DNA of 64,000 nt from Sideroxydans sp. CL21 (GCF_902459525.1 NZ_LR699166.1:1810501-1874500); one strand, 5' to 3'; counted from the first letter of the stretch, positions 54,037 through 64,000 are shown. Numbers and translations are program-made. Notes: a model not told the origin generated them from the sequence alone.

Positions 54037-54621
54037 TTGAATTCACAGCTGCTTGTCCTAGCATCAACCTCTATATATAGGAGCGAACTGCTTACCACCC
54101 TGCAAATCCCGTTCCAGACCGCAGCTCCCGATGTCGATGAAACTCCCCTTCCCGGCGAAAGCGCCGAACAGACATCGTGGCGTCTATCGCAGACCAAAGC
54201 GCAAGTTGTAGCCAAGCGCTTTCCCGGCGCCCTGATCATCGGTTCAGACCAGGTAGCCTTGCTGGATGGGCAACAGATAGGCAAGCCGCTGAGCCACGAC
54301 AATGCCGTACGCCAATTGAGTGCAATGCGCGGCAAGACCGTGACCTTCTACACTGCGCTGACCTTGTTGAACACCGCCAACGGTGAGATGCAGACCGATG
54401 TCGCCATTACGAATGTCGGTTTTCGCAACGTGAGCGACGGAGAAATCGAGCGTTATCTCAAGAAGGAACAACCCTACCACTGCGCAGGGAGCGCTAAATC
54501 CGAAGGCTTGGGTATCGCCCTGATCAGCCGGATACAGGGCGATGATCCAAATGCACTGATCGGACTGCCCTTAATCCTGCTGGTTGGTATGCTTGAAAAA
54601 CAAGGAGTTAGAGTATTGTAA
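54037..54621 (+). CDS. Maf-family nucleotide pyrophosphatase (YceF type)
   Basis: 194 residues. The start LVLASTSIYRSELL, the catalytic region IIGSDQVALLDGQQIGKP and the YCCAG-like QPYHCAGSAKSEG are those of the YceF/m7GTP pyrophosphatase subgroup. It removes modified nucleotides from the pool. The TTG start has AAAGGA upstream. It is 58 bases from the divergent yceD. Confidence 0.92.
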   Translation: MNSQLLVLASTSIYRSELLTTLQIPFQTAAPDVDETPLPGESAEQTSWRLSQTKAQVVAKRFPGALIIGSDQVALLDGQQIGKPLSHDNAVRQLSAMRGKTVTFYTALTLLNTANGEMQTDVAITNVGFRNVSDGEIERYLKKEQPYHCAGSAKSEGLGIALISRIQGDDPNALIGLPLILLVGMLEKQGVRVL

Positions 54622-54713
54622 CCATTAGCAAAAATATTTTTGTTGCGACTGAAATTTCTTTCTGGTATTAAAGCGCGCTTGAAAAATTTAGTACTACCTT
54701 GGAGATCGACTTA

Positions 54714-55136
54714 ATGCCTGTACAAGCTACCAAAACATCTGCGCCTTATAAGGTCAAAAAAGGCGAGGAGTACATGAGCCCCGACCAGCTTGAACACTTC
54801 CGCGGTGTTCTGAATGGAATCAAGCTGGGGCTGAGCCAGGATATCGACCGTACCGTTCACACCATGCAGGACGAAGCAACAGTGTTCGCCGACCCGAATG
54901 ATCGCGCCAGCCAGGAATCGGATATGAGCCTGGAATTGCGCAACCGTGATCGCGAACGCAAACTGATCAAGAATATCGACAAGATGTTGGGCCGGATTGA
55001 TGCTGGCGATTATGGCTACTGCGACAAGTGCGGAGTTGAAATCGGCCTTAGCCGTCTGGAAGCCCGCCCTACTGCAACTTTATGCATCGACTGCAAGACC
55101 CTGGATGAAATCAGAGAACGGCAAGTCGCGAAATAA
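54714..55136 (+). CDS. dksA: RNA polymerase-binding transcription factor DksA
   Basis: 140 residues. Coiled-coil arms with the tip DPNDRASQESD (the DxxDxA element) and the C4 zinc finger CDKCGVEIG...CIDCK. It works with ppGpp at the RNA polymerase secondary channel to control rRNA and amino-acid promoters. The ATG at 54714 has GGAG upstream. A terminator follows. Confidence 0.96.
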   Translation: MPVQATKTSAPYKVKKGEEYMSPDQLEHFRGVLNGIKLGLSQDIDRTVHTMQDEATVFADPNDRASQESDMSLELRNRDRERKLIKNIDKMLGRIDAGDYGYCDKCGVEIGLSRLEARPTATLCIDCKTLDEIRERQVAK

Positions 55137-55160
55137 GACCCCAAGGAATCAGAAAACAAA

Positions 55161-55189
55161 AATCCCTGCCATTGCGCAGGGATTTTTTT
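55161..55189 (+). terminator. Intrinsic terminator of dksA
   Basis: AATCCCTGC and GCAGGGATT form a perfect nine-base stem, followed by a run of seven Ts. Confidence 0.9.
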
Positions 55190-55206
55190 GTGCTATGCGA
55201 AAACTT

Positions 55207-55280
55207 TGGAGGCGCGACCCAGAGTCGAACTGGGCTAAATGGATTTGCAATCCACTGCATAACCGATTTGCTATCGCGCC
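55207..55280 (-). tRNA. tRNA-Cys(GCA)
   Basis: A 74-base cloverleaf, GGCGCGATAGCAAATCGG start, anticodon loop ATTGCAA reading GCA, T-arm GGTTCGACTC-like (AGTTCGACTCT) and encoded CCA. Confidence 0.96.
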
Positions 55281-55341
55281 GTTTGGCAATTTGCATACTA
55301 GCAAAAATTATGGGAAAGCCTGAAGGCTTTCCCAAGTTATT

Positions 55342-55417
55342 TGGAGCGGGAAAAGAGACTCGAACTCTCGACCTATACCTTGGCAAGGTATCGCTCTACC
55401 AACTGAGCTATTCCCGC
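55342..55417 (-). tRNA. tRNA-Gly(GCC)
   Basis: A 76-base cloverleaf, GCGGGAATAGCTCAGTTGG start, anticodon arm ATACC-TTGCCAA-GGTAT reading GCC, T-arm AGTTCGAGTCT and encoded CCA. It is upstream of tRNA-Cys on the same strand. Confidence 0.96.
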
Positions 55418-55562
55418 AAAAAACGAAGTCCGCATTATAAGGATATCGAACTTTGTGTCAAGAAAATCTGCAAGGATATTTTGTTTTGTTCCATCTTCGT
55501 CGGCGTCTGTATAATGCGCCGCTCATCAATTTCGGAACCAGTATACCGAAATGCGCCTATCA

Positions 55563-55651
55563 GCCCGAGTGGTGAAATTGGTAGACACAACAGACTTAAA
55601 ATCTGTCGACTTGAAAAGGTCGTACCGGTTCAATTCCGGTCTCGGGCACCA
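55563..55651 (+). tRNA. tRNA-Leu(TAA)
   Basis: An 89-base class II tRNA with a long variable arm (CGACTTGAAAAGGTCG). The acceptor stem GCCCGAG pairs with CTCGGGC, the anticodon arm ACAGA-CTTAAAA-TCTGT reads TAA, and CCA is encoded. Confidence 0.96.
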
Positions 55652-55687
55652 AATATCAAGCAAATACGCGAGTGACACTCCCATCCG

Positions 55688-56938
55688 CTAAAGCGAATGG
55701 GTTTCCTCATCAGGGAACGGCCAGACTGGCTCTGGCGGAGCCAACGCGGCTTTCCTCGCGGTAGCCTCGGCTTTTTTTAGCGCTGCTGCAGTCTTCCTCG
55801 CCGCAGCTTCTTCCTGCGCAATCTGCTTTGCCTGAGCAGTTGCCGCCTTGCGTGCATCAACTTCTGCTTTTCTGGCAGCTGCCAGTTCCCGCGCAGCTAA
55901 TTTTGTCTGTTCTGCAGCCAGTTTGCTTGCCGCTGCAGCCTCTTGTGCGGCGACCTTTTTAATTGCTGCTTCAGCCTTCCTGATTGCCGCAGCATTCAGG
56001 GCGGCCTGTTTTCTGGCTTCTGCTTCAGCTTTTTTCTCGGCAGCGACTTGTTGTGCAATCAGCTTGTGCGTTTCGATTTCTGCCTTTTTCAATGCAGCAG
56101 CTTCTGCTGCGGCCTTGGCTCTTGTTTCCGCCTCAGCCTTTTTGGCCTCAGCCTGAGCTTTTTTAAGGGCCACGGCTTCTGCGGCAGTTTGCTTCCTTGC
56201 TTCTGCTTCGATTTTCTTGGCCGCAGCAGCTCGTTGCATGGCAAGCTTCTTGGCTTCAGCTTCTGCTTTCTTCAGTGCAGCGGCTTCTTCGGTGGCCTTC
56301 TTCTTGGCATCAGCTTCAGCTTTTTTGACTGCTGCAGTTTGCTGCGCAGCCAATTTGCGTGCTTCGGCCTCACTTTTTTTCAACGCAGCAACTTCTGTTG
56401 CAACTTGTTTCTTTACTTCTGCTTGAGCCTTCTTGGCCGCTATTGCCTGTTGCATATCCAACTTTTTAACCTCAGCTTCTGCTTTCTTTATGGCAGCGGC
56501 TTCTTCTGCCTCTTTTTTTCTGGTTTCCGCCTCGGCTAATCTGGCCGCAGCTGCCTCCTCTGCGCGCTGCTTTGCCTGTATTTTTGCCAACTCTTTTGCT
56601 GCCGCGACTTCATGTGCTGCTAGGAATTTAGCAATTCTGGCTGCTTCTGAATCCGCACGAACCTTTTCACCGGCTTCCTGGGCGGTGTGCATTGCCTGCT
56701 CGGTCATGGATCGATTTTCAACAGCCGCCTTATAAGCGGCTCGTGCCTGGTTTGCAGACTCTTCTTTTTCAGTAGCGATAACCTGTTTTTCTTCCAGTGT
56801 GTGTTTGGCTTGCGCTGCCGCCTGATCGGCGGCGAGCATGAGCTTATTAGCCAGAGTTAATTTCTTTTCTGCAGCCACTGCATCTCTGGCGGCGCGAATC
56901 TCATCTGGTGTCAATTTAATCTTCTTCACCTCTAACAT
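55688..56938 (-). CDS. Ala/Lys/Glu-rich coiled-coil repeat protein
   Basis: 416 residues, almost entirely alanine, lysine and glutamate after the first 100. A loose repeat of about 17-18 residues (AAAxKKAEAEARKxA) runs from about residue 120 to 390. The unit is helical throughout, so a long rod is expected. It has no signal peptide and no membrane segment, unlike TolA. The composition recalls TolA domain II and histone-H1-like bacterial proteins. The ordinary N-terminus (MLEVKKIKLTPDEIRAARDAV) argues for a real gene. Function unknown. Confidence 0.65.
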   Translation of the reverse strand: MLEVKKIKLTPDEIRAARDAVAAEKKLTLANKLMLAADQAAAQAKHTLEEKQVIATEKEESANQARAAYKAAVENRSMTEQAMHTAQEAGEKVRADSEAARIAKFLAAHEVAAAKELAKIQAKQRAEEAAAARLAEAETRKKEAEEAAAIKKAEAEVKKLDMQQAIAAKKAQAEVKKQVATEVAALKKSEAEARKLAAQQTAAVKKAEADAKKKATEEAAALKKAEAEAKKLAMQRAAAAKKIEAEARKQTAAEAVALKKAQAEAKKAEAETRAKAAAEAAALKKAEIETHKLIAQQVAAEKKAEAEARKQAALNAAAIRKAEAAIKKVAAQEAAAASKLAAEQTKLAARELAAARKAEVDARKAATAQAKQIAQEEAAARKTAAALKKAEATARKAALAPPEPVWPFPDEETHSL

Positions 56939-57215
56939 CTAAATCTCCTCAATTAAAACATTAATAAGCTCAGGCACATACCGGGATAATTCAATTGAAT
57001 TTCAAATAATTCCGTTGAGTCAAAATCCATCACTTGCGATGCGCTCGTGACGATGCATTCATTATTGTTCAAGTATTGGTGAAGATACAGAACGAACGTT
57101 CTGTTGTCAATTTTGGCTACATATTTTGGCTAAAAAAACTGGCTGCAAAATATTATCCGGCTGATATGTAGTTCATGATCCCGATATCGCATTTTGGGAA
57201 AGATCCGATTTTTTG

Positions 57216-58181
57216 CTATTCGCGCTTCAATTTCTCACGGTGCATTCGTTCGGGATTGCGGCGCCTTTTTTCTTCACCAACCCTTTTTTCCTGCACCCTC
57301 TCTCTGCGTCGTTCAATGCGCGCATTACTGCTTTTACGATTACGTTCGCTCTCCATATTACGCAAAGGCTGCCTGGTGCGTTCCAATTGATTCTGGTGCA
57401 TATCGTTGCGCTTTTCCAGTAACGTACTGCGCCCTTGCCCGCCTGCATTTCCGCGTTTTTCACGGATTTGTTTGAAGCGGTTGCCTTGAGTCTTGATGCG
57501 ATTTTCGCGCATGGTCTCAAGGCGACTGCGCATGTATTCTTTTCTGGGCTGGATACGTTCCTCGATCTTCAACCTTCGCATCGCCAGAAAGCGCGGGTGT
57601 TGCGCCAGAAAGAAGGGGGCAACCGCTCTGCCTTTCGGAGCAAAGGCAAATTTTCCCGGTGTCACTTCGGCCACGCCTTGGGGGGTTTTCAGTACCGTAG
57701 CGCCTTCATTGACATTATCGTAGGTTCCGGGTTCATCGCCATTGCCGTTGTCGATCACAGTAGTCTCATGGTCGGTGCCGCGGATGCCAATCGTGGCGGT
57801 AGGGGTGGTGATGCGATAAGCAGAGTTATTATATTTTCCGACCCAGCCGGTAATCGAGCGAACTGCCCCTTTGAGCAGCGACATGAATATCTTGTCCGAG
57901 GAATTTCCATCGGCCTTGTATTCATCCACGCGAAATACTGTATTAGGACGGATGGCAATGATTCCGCCATCCTCCGTAACCAGATGAACCTCGCCTTCAG
58001 GGCCTGAAGTAATGGTTTGTCCTTCGTAGATACTTAGTCCGACAGTCACGGCGGCAGATTTGCCGGACTGATCATCTACATTAGCGCTACCGGAAAGCGC
58101 ATCAACAGTGCCAAACAGTTCCGCGGAATATGCGGTACTGCAAATGACTAGTGTTGCCAGGAATACTAAAGATTTTCTCAA
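57216..58181 (-). CDS. FecR-domain periplasmic protein with basic C-terminal tail
   Basis: 321 residues. A signal peptide (LRKSLVFLATLVICSTAYSA) is followed by a FecR domain (about 22-165: VGLSIYEGQTITSGPEGEVHLVTEDGGIIAIRPNTVFRVDEY, then GVRGTDHE-type IGIRGTDHETTV). The last about 120 residues are extremely Arg/Lys/Glu/Gln-rich (MRENRIKTQGNRFKQIREKR...) and probably form a long charged helix. The TTG at 58181 is chosen for its perfect AGGAGG six bases upstream. No sigma factor or TonB receptor is adjacent, so it is not a classical iron-signalling FecR. Confidence 0.78.
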   Translation of the reverse strand: MRKSLVFLATLVICSTAYSAELFGTVDALSGSANVDDQSGKSAAVTVGLSIYEGQTITSGPEGEVHLVTEDGGIIAIRPNTVFRVDEYKADGNSSDKIFMSLLKGAVRSITGWVGKYNNSAYRITTPTATIGIRGTDHETTVIDNGNGDEPGTYDNVNEGATVLKTPQGVAEVTPGKFAFAPKGRAVAPFFLAQHPRFLAMRRLKIEERIQPRKEYMRSRLETMRENRIKTQGNRFKQIREKRGNAGGQGRSTLLEKRNDMHQNQLERTRQPLRNMESERNRKSSNARIERRRERVQEKRVGEEKRRRNPERMHREKLKRE

Positions 58182-58334
58182 GGATACCCTCCTCCTGCTA
58201 TCCCGATTGATCGAGTCTTGACCTGGATATTCTAATCGAAACCCGGTCATGCCTGGCTAACCGGCCATTCTGACACTAACCAATCAGGCCAATACTTAAC
58301 CAACCTTTTACATAAGTACGGCAGATCCAATGGC

Positions 58335-58991
58335 TCACGATCCCACCAGACTGGCTGCAATATTGATCGTCATGCCCAGGATGGCCGCATTGAACAGAAA
58401 ACTGAGTATCGATTGTGCAAGTACAGTTTTGCGCGTTGATCGCGTCATCACCGAGACATCCGATGTTTGCGCGGCTACCGCAATGGTGAAAGAGAAATAC
58501 AGAAAATCCCAATAATCCGGGTTCTCTTCGTTATCGGGAAAACGAAGTGCCCGATGTTCTGCGGGTGACCGGTAAAATATACGTGCATAGTGAAATGTGA
58601 AAAGAATCGCTACGAGGCACCATGAACCGAGTATGGTCGCGCCGGTAAATGCGTAGTGAATCATACGACTGGAAAGAGCCAGATCCTTGACAGTTGAAAG
58701 CTCCAGAACAATTGCAGCAAGACTGACTACCGCCGCGACCGACATGATGGCCAGAATAACAACCGCGCTTTTATCCTCCTGCTCTGCAAGCATCCGGACC
58801 CTGGCATGGCTTGCGCGCATCATCAGCCACCCAGTCAGGCAAAGATAAAACCAGACCGTCACATTCCAACCTACCAGTATCCGCGCAACAGCACTCCATT
58901 GCGAAGGGATGATCGATCCGACACTGATGCCAGCAATGATCGAAATAATCAGTCGCGGGCGATTGCGGACAATTTGATGAACAGTATGCAT
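58335..58991 (-). CDS. DUF1345 membrane protein
   Basis: 218 residues with six hydrophobic segments. The family signature [26 protein letters not shown] is near residue 160, followed by the last two helices ([18 protein letters not shown]). The family has no firm function. The ATG at 58991 ([14 protein letters not shown]) is preferred; a longer frame to 59042 adds a Ser/Arg-rich leader. It is on the same strand as the FecR gene, 153 bases away. Confidence 0.82.
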   Translation of the reverse strand: MHTVHQIVRNRPRLIISIIAGISVGSIIPSQWSAVARILVGWNVTVWFYLCLTGWLMMRASHARVRMLAEQEDKSAVVILAIMSVAAVVSLAAIVLELSTVKDLALSSRMIHYAFTGATILGSWCLVAILFTFHYARIFYRSPAEHRALRFPDNEENPDYWDFLYFSFTIAVAAQTSDVSVMTRSTRKTVLAQSILSFLFNAAILGMTINIAASLVGS

Positions 58992-59229
58992 GGGGTGACT
59001 GCTCCTACGGCTGAGACGCAGGCTGCCCACTACGCGAGCCACAACCAGTTCTGTACGATCTGGGTTTGCATGGCCACGATGGGCTGGGACGAACAGTCCT
59101 GCCGCCTTGGGTTTTAAAATGACTTCGTTACGGATATTGACGCAGCATCGATATCGCGATCATGCCTTGTTCCGCAGACTGTGGATAGTCAATACCTGTC
59201 TGAAAGCGACAAATTTTTTTAACCATTAT

Positions 59230-59340
59230 TCAACAAGAGCAGGGTTTTCTGGATGAATCCCCAAATGGGGAAATGCGCGGGCATGCGTTCAATCACGGCA
59301 ATCAGTCGTTGCCAAGGTACGATGCCTTCCATCTTGATGG
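59230..59340 (-). pseudogene. Possible IS5-like transposase fragment
   Basis: On the minus strand the frame reads KMEGIVPWQRLIAVIERMPA, which resembles the N-terminal VPW-x-x-L-x-x-(V/L)-I-E element of IS5-family transposases, then loses similarity and stops. No terminal repeats were seen. The rest of 58992-59538 holds nothing else recognised. Confidence 0.25.
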
Positions 59341-59538
59341 GAAATATGTCTCTTAGCGTGCGTTTCTACTTGCTTGATAAAAACCCAAGCCAGCTTTGCT
59401 TCTTGGATTCGCTCGCAATTCGGACGAAAAATCTGCGCTTCGTTAGAAGTCAGCGAACGTGTTTGATATCGCAAATTCAAAATGCAGAATCAAAGAAGTG
59501 ATGATTATCCGTTTGATTATTGGCAGAAAAATAACGCC

Positions 59539-61308
<1,770 letters not shown>

Positions 61309-61318
61309 GTCGTGTTCC

Positions 61319-61765
61319 TCAAACGTTCAAAAATTCCGCCAGAATGCGGTATTGCGCTGCGCTTTCGGCGTTGTCGGTGCCGCGACCGGCAGCGATGTTC
61401 TCGCTGGTTCGCGCCATGCGCGCATGCATCGCGGCATTCCACGCCGGGCTGTTCCCGGGTTCGACAGGCTTGAGGCTGGCTAACGCCGCTTGCGCAACAA
61501 AATGTCCGGCCTGACTATTCCAGTCGCACTCTTTTCCGCACTGGGTAAAACTGTCCACGCTGGCTTTTTTGGCTGCCTGAGATGCAGCCGCGAGCTCGTC
61601 TTCGGTAATATCCGCGCGCTTGGCTGCATTGATTGCGCTTTTAACCCTGACGTCGTTGCTCAGCACCTGCACGTTTTCTGCAAAACGCGCCGCGACCAGG
61701 CGCTGCCCTGCCCTGGACAGTTTGCTCAAGGCGTCCTTGAAATCGCTGTCGTTATCGATGGCCAT
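61319..61765 (-). CDS. Unknown protein within the Isp hydrogenase operon
   Basis: 148 residues, soluble and mainly helical with two cysteines (CGKEC). It starts three bases after isp2 ends and finishes ten bases before the large-subunit start, so it is surely co-expressed. I do not recognise a family. It is not a maturation protease (no DxGxxx motif) nor a HypC/HybE protein. A chaperone or assembly role for the large subunit is a reasonable guess from position only. Confidence 0.7.
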   Translation of the reverse strand: MAIDNDSDFKDALSKLSRAGQRLVAARFAENVQVLSNDVRVKSAINAAKRADITEDELAAASQAAKKASVDSFTQCGKECDWNSQAGHFVAQAALASLKPVEPGNSPAWNAAMHARMARTSENIAAGRGTDNAESAAQYRILAEFLNV

Positions 61766-61768
61766 CGT

Positions 61769-63031
61769 CTATTCTCCTTCCGTCAGGTGATCGGCGATCA
61801 TCTCGGTAAGCCCTACCACTGGAATATTCATGTGGTAGTGCTCCAATCCTTCCTCCAGCACGATGCGGCAATTGGCACAGGCAGTCACCAGAGTCTTCGC
61901 GCCGGTCTCTTCCAGTTGCGATTTCTTCTTCTTGAACGCCTGCAGTCGTAATGGTTCTGCTTCTTCGATAGCACTCACGCCACCTCCGCCTCCGCAGCAC
62001 CAGTTCATCTGTCCGTGGTCGGTCGTATCCACAAAATTCTTCGCCACCATCTTCAGCAGGTTGCGCGGTTGCTCCAGTACGCCTCCGCGCCGCACCAATT
62101 GGCAAGGGTCGTGGAAGGTGAGCAGCGCATCCTCGAAACCCGTGGTCTTCAGCAGCCCGGCGCTGCGAAAGCCGTCCAGCACTTCCAGGATATGCAGTAC
62201 GTCGAAGGTATACGGACGCCCCACCAGATTGGGGCCTTCCCAGCGCAATGCCGTATAGGCGTGGCCGCACTCTGGGCTGATCACCGTTTTGACCTTGAGC
62301 TTTTCCGCACCGTCGACGATGCGCTGCACGAGTATCTTCGCAATGTCGGAAACACCGATCTGAATTCCGCTGTTTGTGGCTTCGAATGCGTCAGAGCACA
62401 GCGTCCAGGTCTTGCCGGCCTGCTTCATGATCTTGGCTACCGCGGCAAGGTATTCCGGGAAGTTGATGATCTCCATCGAGGACATCAGTACCAGGTATTC
62501 CGCCCCCGCCACATCCAGCGGGATCTCGATGCCGGTGTCCGCCTGCACATGCTTCATCTGCGCCTTCACCGCAGGCAGGCGTATGCCCATGGGACTGCCG
62601 ATCTCTACAGAACGCGTGCTTGCCCCGATCAAATCGGCCGGAGCGTGGCCTGAAGCGGCCATGCCTTCACGCATCTTGCGGATCATGTAAGTCATGTCGT
62701 TGCCTACCGGGCACACCATGGCGCAACGTGAGCACATGGTGCAACTGTTGTAAACGAGTGGTTTCCATTCCTCAAGTTCTGCATCGGTGACCGGCTTGGA
62801 CAGGCCGAGCATTTTTCCCAGCTTGCCCAGCAAAGTATATTCCTGCTTCCAGACGCGGCGCAGCGGCTCAAGTTTGTGGATGGGCGTGTATTGCGGGTCG
62901 CCGGTTTCCGTGTAGAACAGACAAGCTTCTGCACACAGTCCGCAATGCACGCAGCTTGAAAAAAAACTGGCGATCGGTGCATCGATCACTTCCTTGAAGG
63001 CATTGATGCCTTTGGCGAGGTTCACATTCAT
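61769..63031 (-). CDS. isp2: Isp2, HdrD/DsrK-like iron-sulfur protein
   Basis: 420 residues. Two 4Fe-4S ferredoxin motifs (CVHCGLCAEACLFY and CTMCSRCAMVCP) in the N-terminal third, then two cysteine-rich CCG domains (HDPCQLVRRGG and WCCGGGGGVSAIEEAE). It should pass electrons between the hydrogenase and the membrane cytochrome Isp1, in the manner of heterodisulfide-reductase HdrD and DsrK. The ATG at 63031 has a perfect AGGAGG and overlaps the stop of the repeat ORF (ATGA). Confidence 0.9.
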   Translation of the reverse strand: MNVNLAKGINAFKEVIDAPIASFFSSCVHCGLCAEACLFYTETGDPQYTPIHKLEPLRRVWKQEYTLLGKLGKMLGLSKPVTDAELEEWKPLVYNSCTMCSRCAMVCPVGNDMTYMIRKMREGMAASGHAPADLIGASTRSVEIGSPMGIRLPAVKAQMKHVQADTGIEIPLDVAGAEYLVLMSSMEIINFPEYLAAVAKIMKQAGKTWTLCSDAFEATNSGIQIGVSDIAKILVQRIVDGAEKLKVKTVISPECGHAYTALRWEGPNLVGRPYTFDVLHILEVLDGFRSAGLLKTTGFEDALLTFHDPCQLVRRGGVLEQPRNLLKMVAKNFVDTTDHGQMNWCCGGGGGVSAIEEAEPLRLQAFKKKKSQLEETGAKTLVTACANCRIVLEEGLEHYHMNIPVVGLTEMIADHLTEGE

Positions 63032-63363
63032 ATTGATGCCTCCTTTCGACCGGCAGTGCTCCACGAACTTGAGAGTCGGCCTCCGGCGTCACTCGCGGAC
63101 GCTCTCATCCCCACTACGCGGGGCCCCTGATCGCTGCTCATGACTCGGCCTCTTGTCGTTTCGGCTGTGATCCTCAATTTCGGGCGTCGGCCTCTGGCGT
63201 CACTCGCGGACGCTCTCATCCCCACTACGCGGGGCCCCTGATCGCTGCTCATGACTCGGCCTCTTGTCGTTTCGGCTGTGATCCTCAATTTCAAGCGTCG
63301 GCCTCCGGCGCCACTCGCGGACGCTCTCATCCCCACTACGCGGGGCCCCTGATCGCTGCTCAT
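63028..63363 (-). CDS. ORF of three 37-residue tandem repeats in the hydrogenase operon
   Basis: A 111-residue frame. Each of three units begins MSSDQGPRVVGMRASAS and is 37 residues (111 bases) long; the third diverges after residue 22 and ends GRKEASI. The start ATG overlaps the isp1 stop and its stop overlaps the isp2 ATG, both as ATGA, so the frame fits the operon exactly. It has no known domain and is very basic. It may be a real translated linker gene or a repeat expansion that keeps coupling between isp1 and isp2 open. Confidence 0.45.
   Translation of the reverse strand: MSSDQGPRVVGMRASASGAGGRRLKLRITAETTRGRVMSSDQGPRVVGMRASASDARGRRPKLRITAETTRGRVMSSDQGPRVVGMRASASDAGGRLSSSWSTAGRKEASI
63031..63363. 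repeat. 111-bp tandem repeat, three units
   Basis: Units begin (minus strand) at 63363, 63252 and 63141. Units one and two differ at a few bases; the third matches for about 65 bases and then runs into the isp2 leader. Each contains GCGGACGCTCTCATCCCCAC and GGGGCCCCTGATCGCTGCTC on the plus strand. Confidence 0.9.
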
Positions 63364-64000
63364 GACGCCACCCCCTTTCGTCCGAAAATATCGCCGTTGT
63401 ACCAGCGCGAAATGAACAAAGAAAAGGTGTGGAACAGTTTGGTGAATGGCAGCAGTACGAGCAGCAACTCGACCGAGAATAGATGCAGCGACAACATCAG
63501 GGTGTATTCCACAAACAGGTGGTGGTAAGCCATGTAGCCGGTCAACAGGGGGAGGAATGTCACCGCCCAGGCAACATAATCACCAATGCCTGACAGCATA
63601 CGTTTCACCGGATTGTTGAGCCGGTGCGCCAGCAGTACCCCTAAAGCCACCATCGCCGCCACTACCGATGCATCGACCAGCGGTGTCGGAAGATTCGGCC
63701 AGCGCAGTCCCGTCATGCTGCGGAAGAATTCGATATGCGGAGCCAGGAAGAAGATGACCAAAAACAGTCCCAAGTGAAAAGCATAACCGCTGATATAGGT
63801 CACCGGATCGCGTTTCAACATCCCTTCCGCCGGTAATGACCGGGTAAATACGGTGCGCCAACCGCTGCCGGGCGAGTTGGCGCGAGGCTTGGAAAGATCG
63901 GCTTTGCGACCGAGGCTGAATATCTCGAACAGGCGCAATACGACACCAGCTGCAAACAACATCAACGCCCAGTTCAACGCATTACCGCGCGCGAAAGTCA
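63360..64000 (-). CDS. isp1: Isp1, NarI-like cytochrome b subunit, 5' end outside window
   Basis: The frame is open to the window edge (…TFARGNALNWALMLFAAG), so the true start lies beyond 64000; internal TTG/ATG codons near 63977 are not the likely start. About 213 residues are visible with five membrane helices, resembling the NarI/DsrM di-heme cytochrome b fold; histidines in AFHLGLF, HRLNN, YMAYHHLF and SLHLFSVEL are candidate heme ligands. It should carry electrons from H2 to the quinone pool. The small-subunit gene hynS is expected next upstream. Confidence 0.85.
   Translation of the reverse strand, partial: TFARGNALNWALMLFAAGVVLRLFEIFSLGRKADLSKPRANSPGSGWRTVFTRSLPAEGMLKRDPVTYISGYAFHLGLFLVIFFLAPHIEFFRSMTGLRWPNLPTPLVDASVVAAMVALGVLLAHRLNNPVKRMLSGIGDYVAWAVTFLPLLTGYMAYHHLFVEYTLMLSLHLFSVELLLVLLPFTKLFHTFSLFISRWYNGDIFGRKGVAS

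Noticed and set aside
63031-63363. Tandem repeats as a CRISPR array
   Set aside because: The 111-base units are contiguous, with no unique spacers, and no cas genes are nearby.

Overview
The window looks like chromosome of a betaproteobacterium, most likely a Nitrosomonadales/Gallionellaceae-type organism. This is an inference. It rests on the compact yceD-rpmF-plsX-fabHDG-acpP-fabF-pabC-mltG-tmk-holB-tatD block, the pel locus with its own epimerase, an Isp-type [NiFe] hydrogenase operon, moderate GC content and many TTG/GTG starts with strong Shine-Dalgarno (SD) sequences. No rRNA and no complete mobile element is present. Six tRNA genes are (Glu, Ala, Val, Cys, Gly, Leu).

Layout. 1-3.9 kb: start of a transglutaminase-like protease (cut by the edge), an outer-membrane barrel protein, tRNA-Glu/Ala, gltX, tRNA-Val. 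3.9-6.6 kb: accessory stretch with short repeats, an HNH nuclease, a TPR membrane protein and a umuD-like remnant. 6.6-9.1 kb: a tight four-gene operon led by a J-domain protein with three unrecognised acidic partners. 9.3-15.3 kb: a cation antiporter, an SDR, small hypotheticals, a PAS-GGDEF protein and a run of tiny one-helix membrane peptides followed by a PsiF-like secreted protein. 15.4-21.3 kb: pepN, a YefM/ParE-type toxin-antitoxin pair and a probable defence or toxin module (107-aa protein, DUF5343, Swt1-type HEPN). 21.4-25.6 kb: tex, carrying an in-frame inserted inverted repeat, and a fatty-acid desaturase.

25.9-39.2 kb is a complete Pel exopolysaccharide locus, pelX-A-B-C-D-E-F-G, with overlapping genes. 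PelX should supply the sugar nucleotide. PelF polymerises, PelD/E/G form the c-di-GMP-gated inner-membrane complex, PelA trims and deacetylates in the periplasm, and PelB/C export. PelE is split by a one-base shift in an A8 run. 39.2-42.9 kb holds a frameshifted Pat-type acyl-CoA-synthetase/acetyltransferase (C8 run) divergent from a class II histone-deacetylase-like protein, a likely reversible acetylation pair. 43-55 kb is housekeeping: fatty-acid synthesis, DNA replication accessory genes, maf and dksA. 55.7-59 kb: an Ala/Lys/Glu-rich coiled-coil protein, a FecR-domain protein and a DUF1345 membrane protein. 59.5-64 kb: Isp-type hydrogenase genes (isp1, a 37-aa tandem-repeat ORF, isp2, an unknown 148-aa gene, large subunit). 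The small subunit should lie just beyond the right edge.

The most unusual signals are: (1) an interspersed promoter-like repeat, with a conserved 40-base spacing between an upstream box and a -10-like element, in front of several unrelated plus-strand genes; (2) the DUF5343-HEPN pair; (3) the tiny-peptide cluster; (4) the J-domain operon of unknowns; (5) the 37-aa repeat ORF joined by ATGA overlaps at both ends inside the hydrogenase operon.
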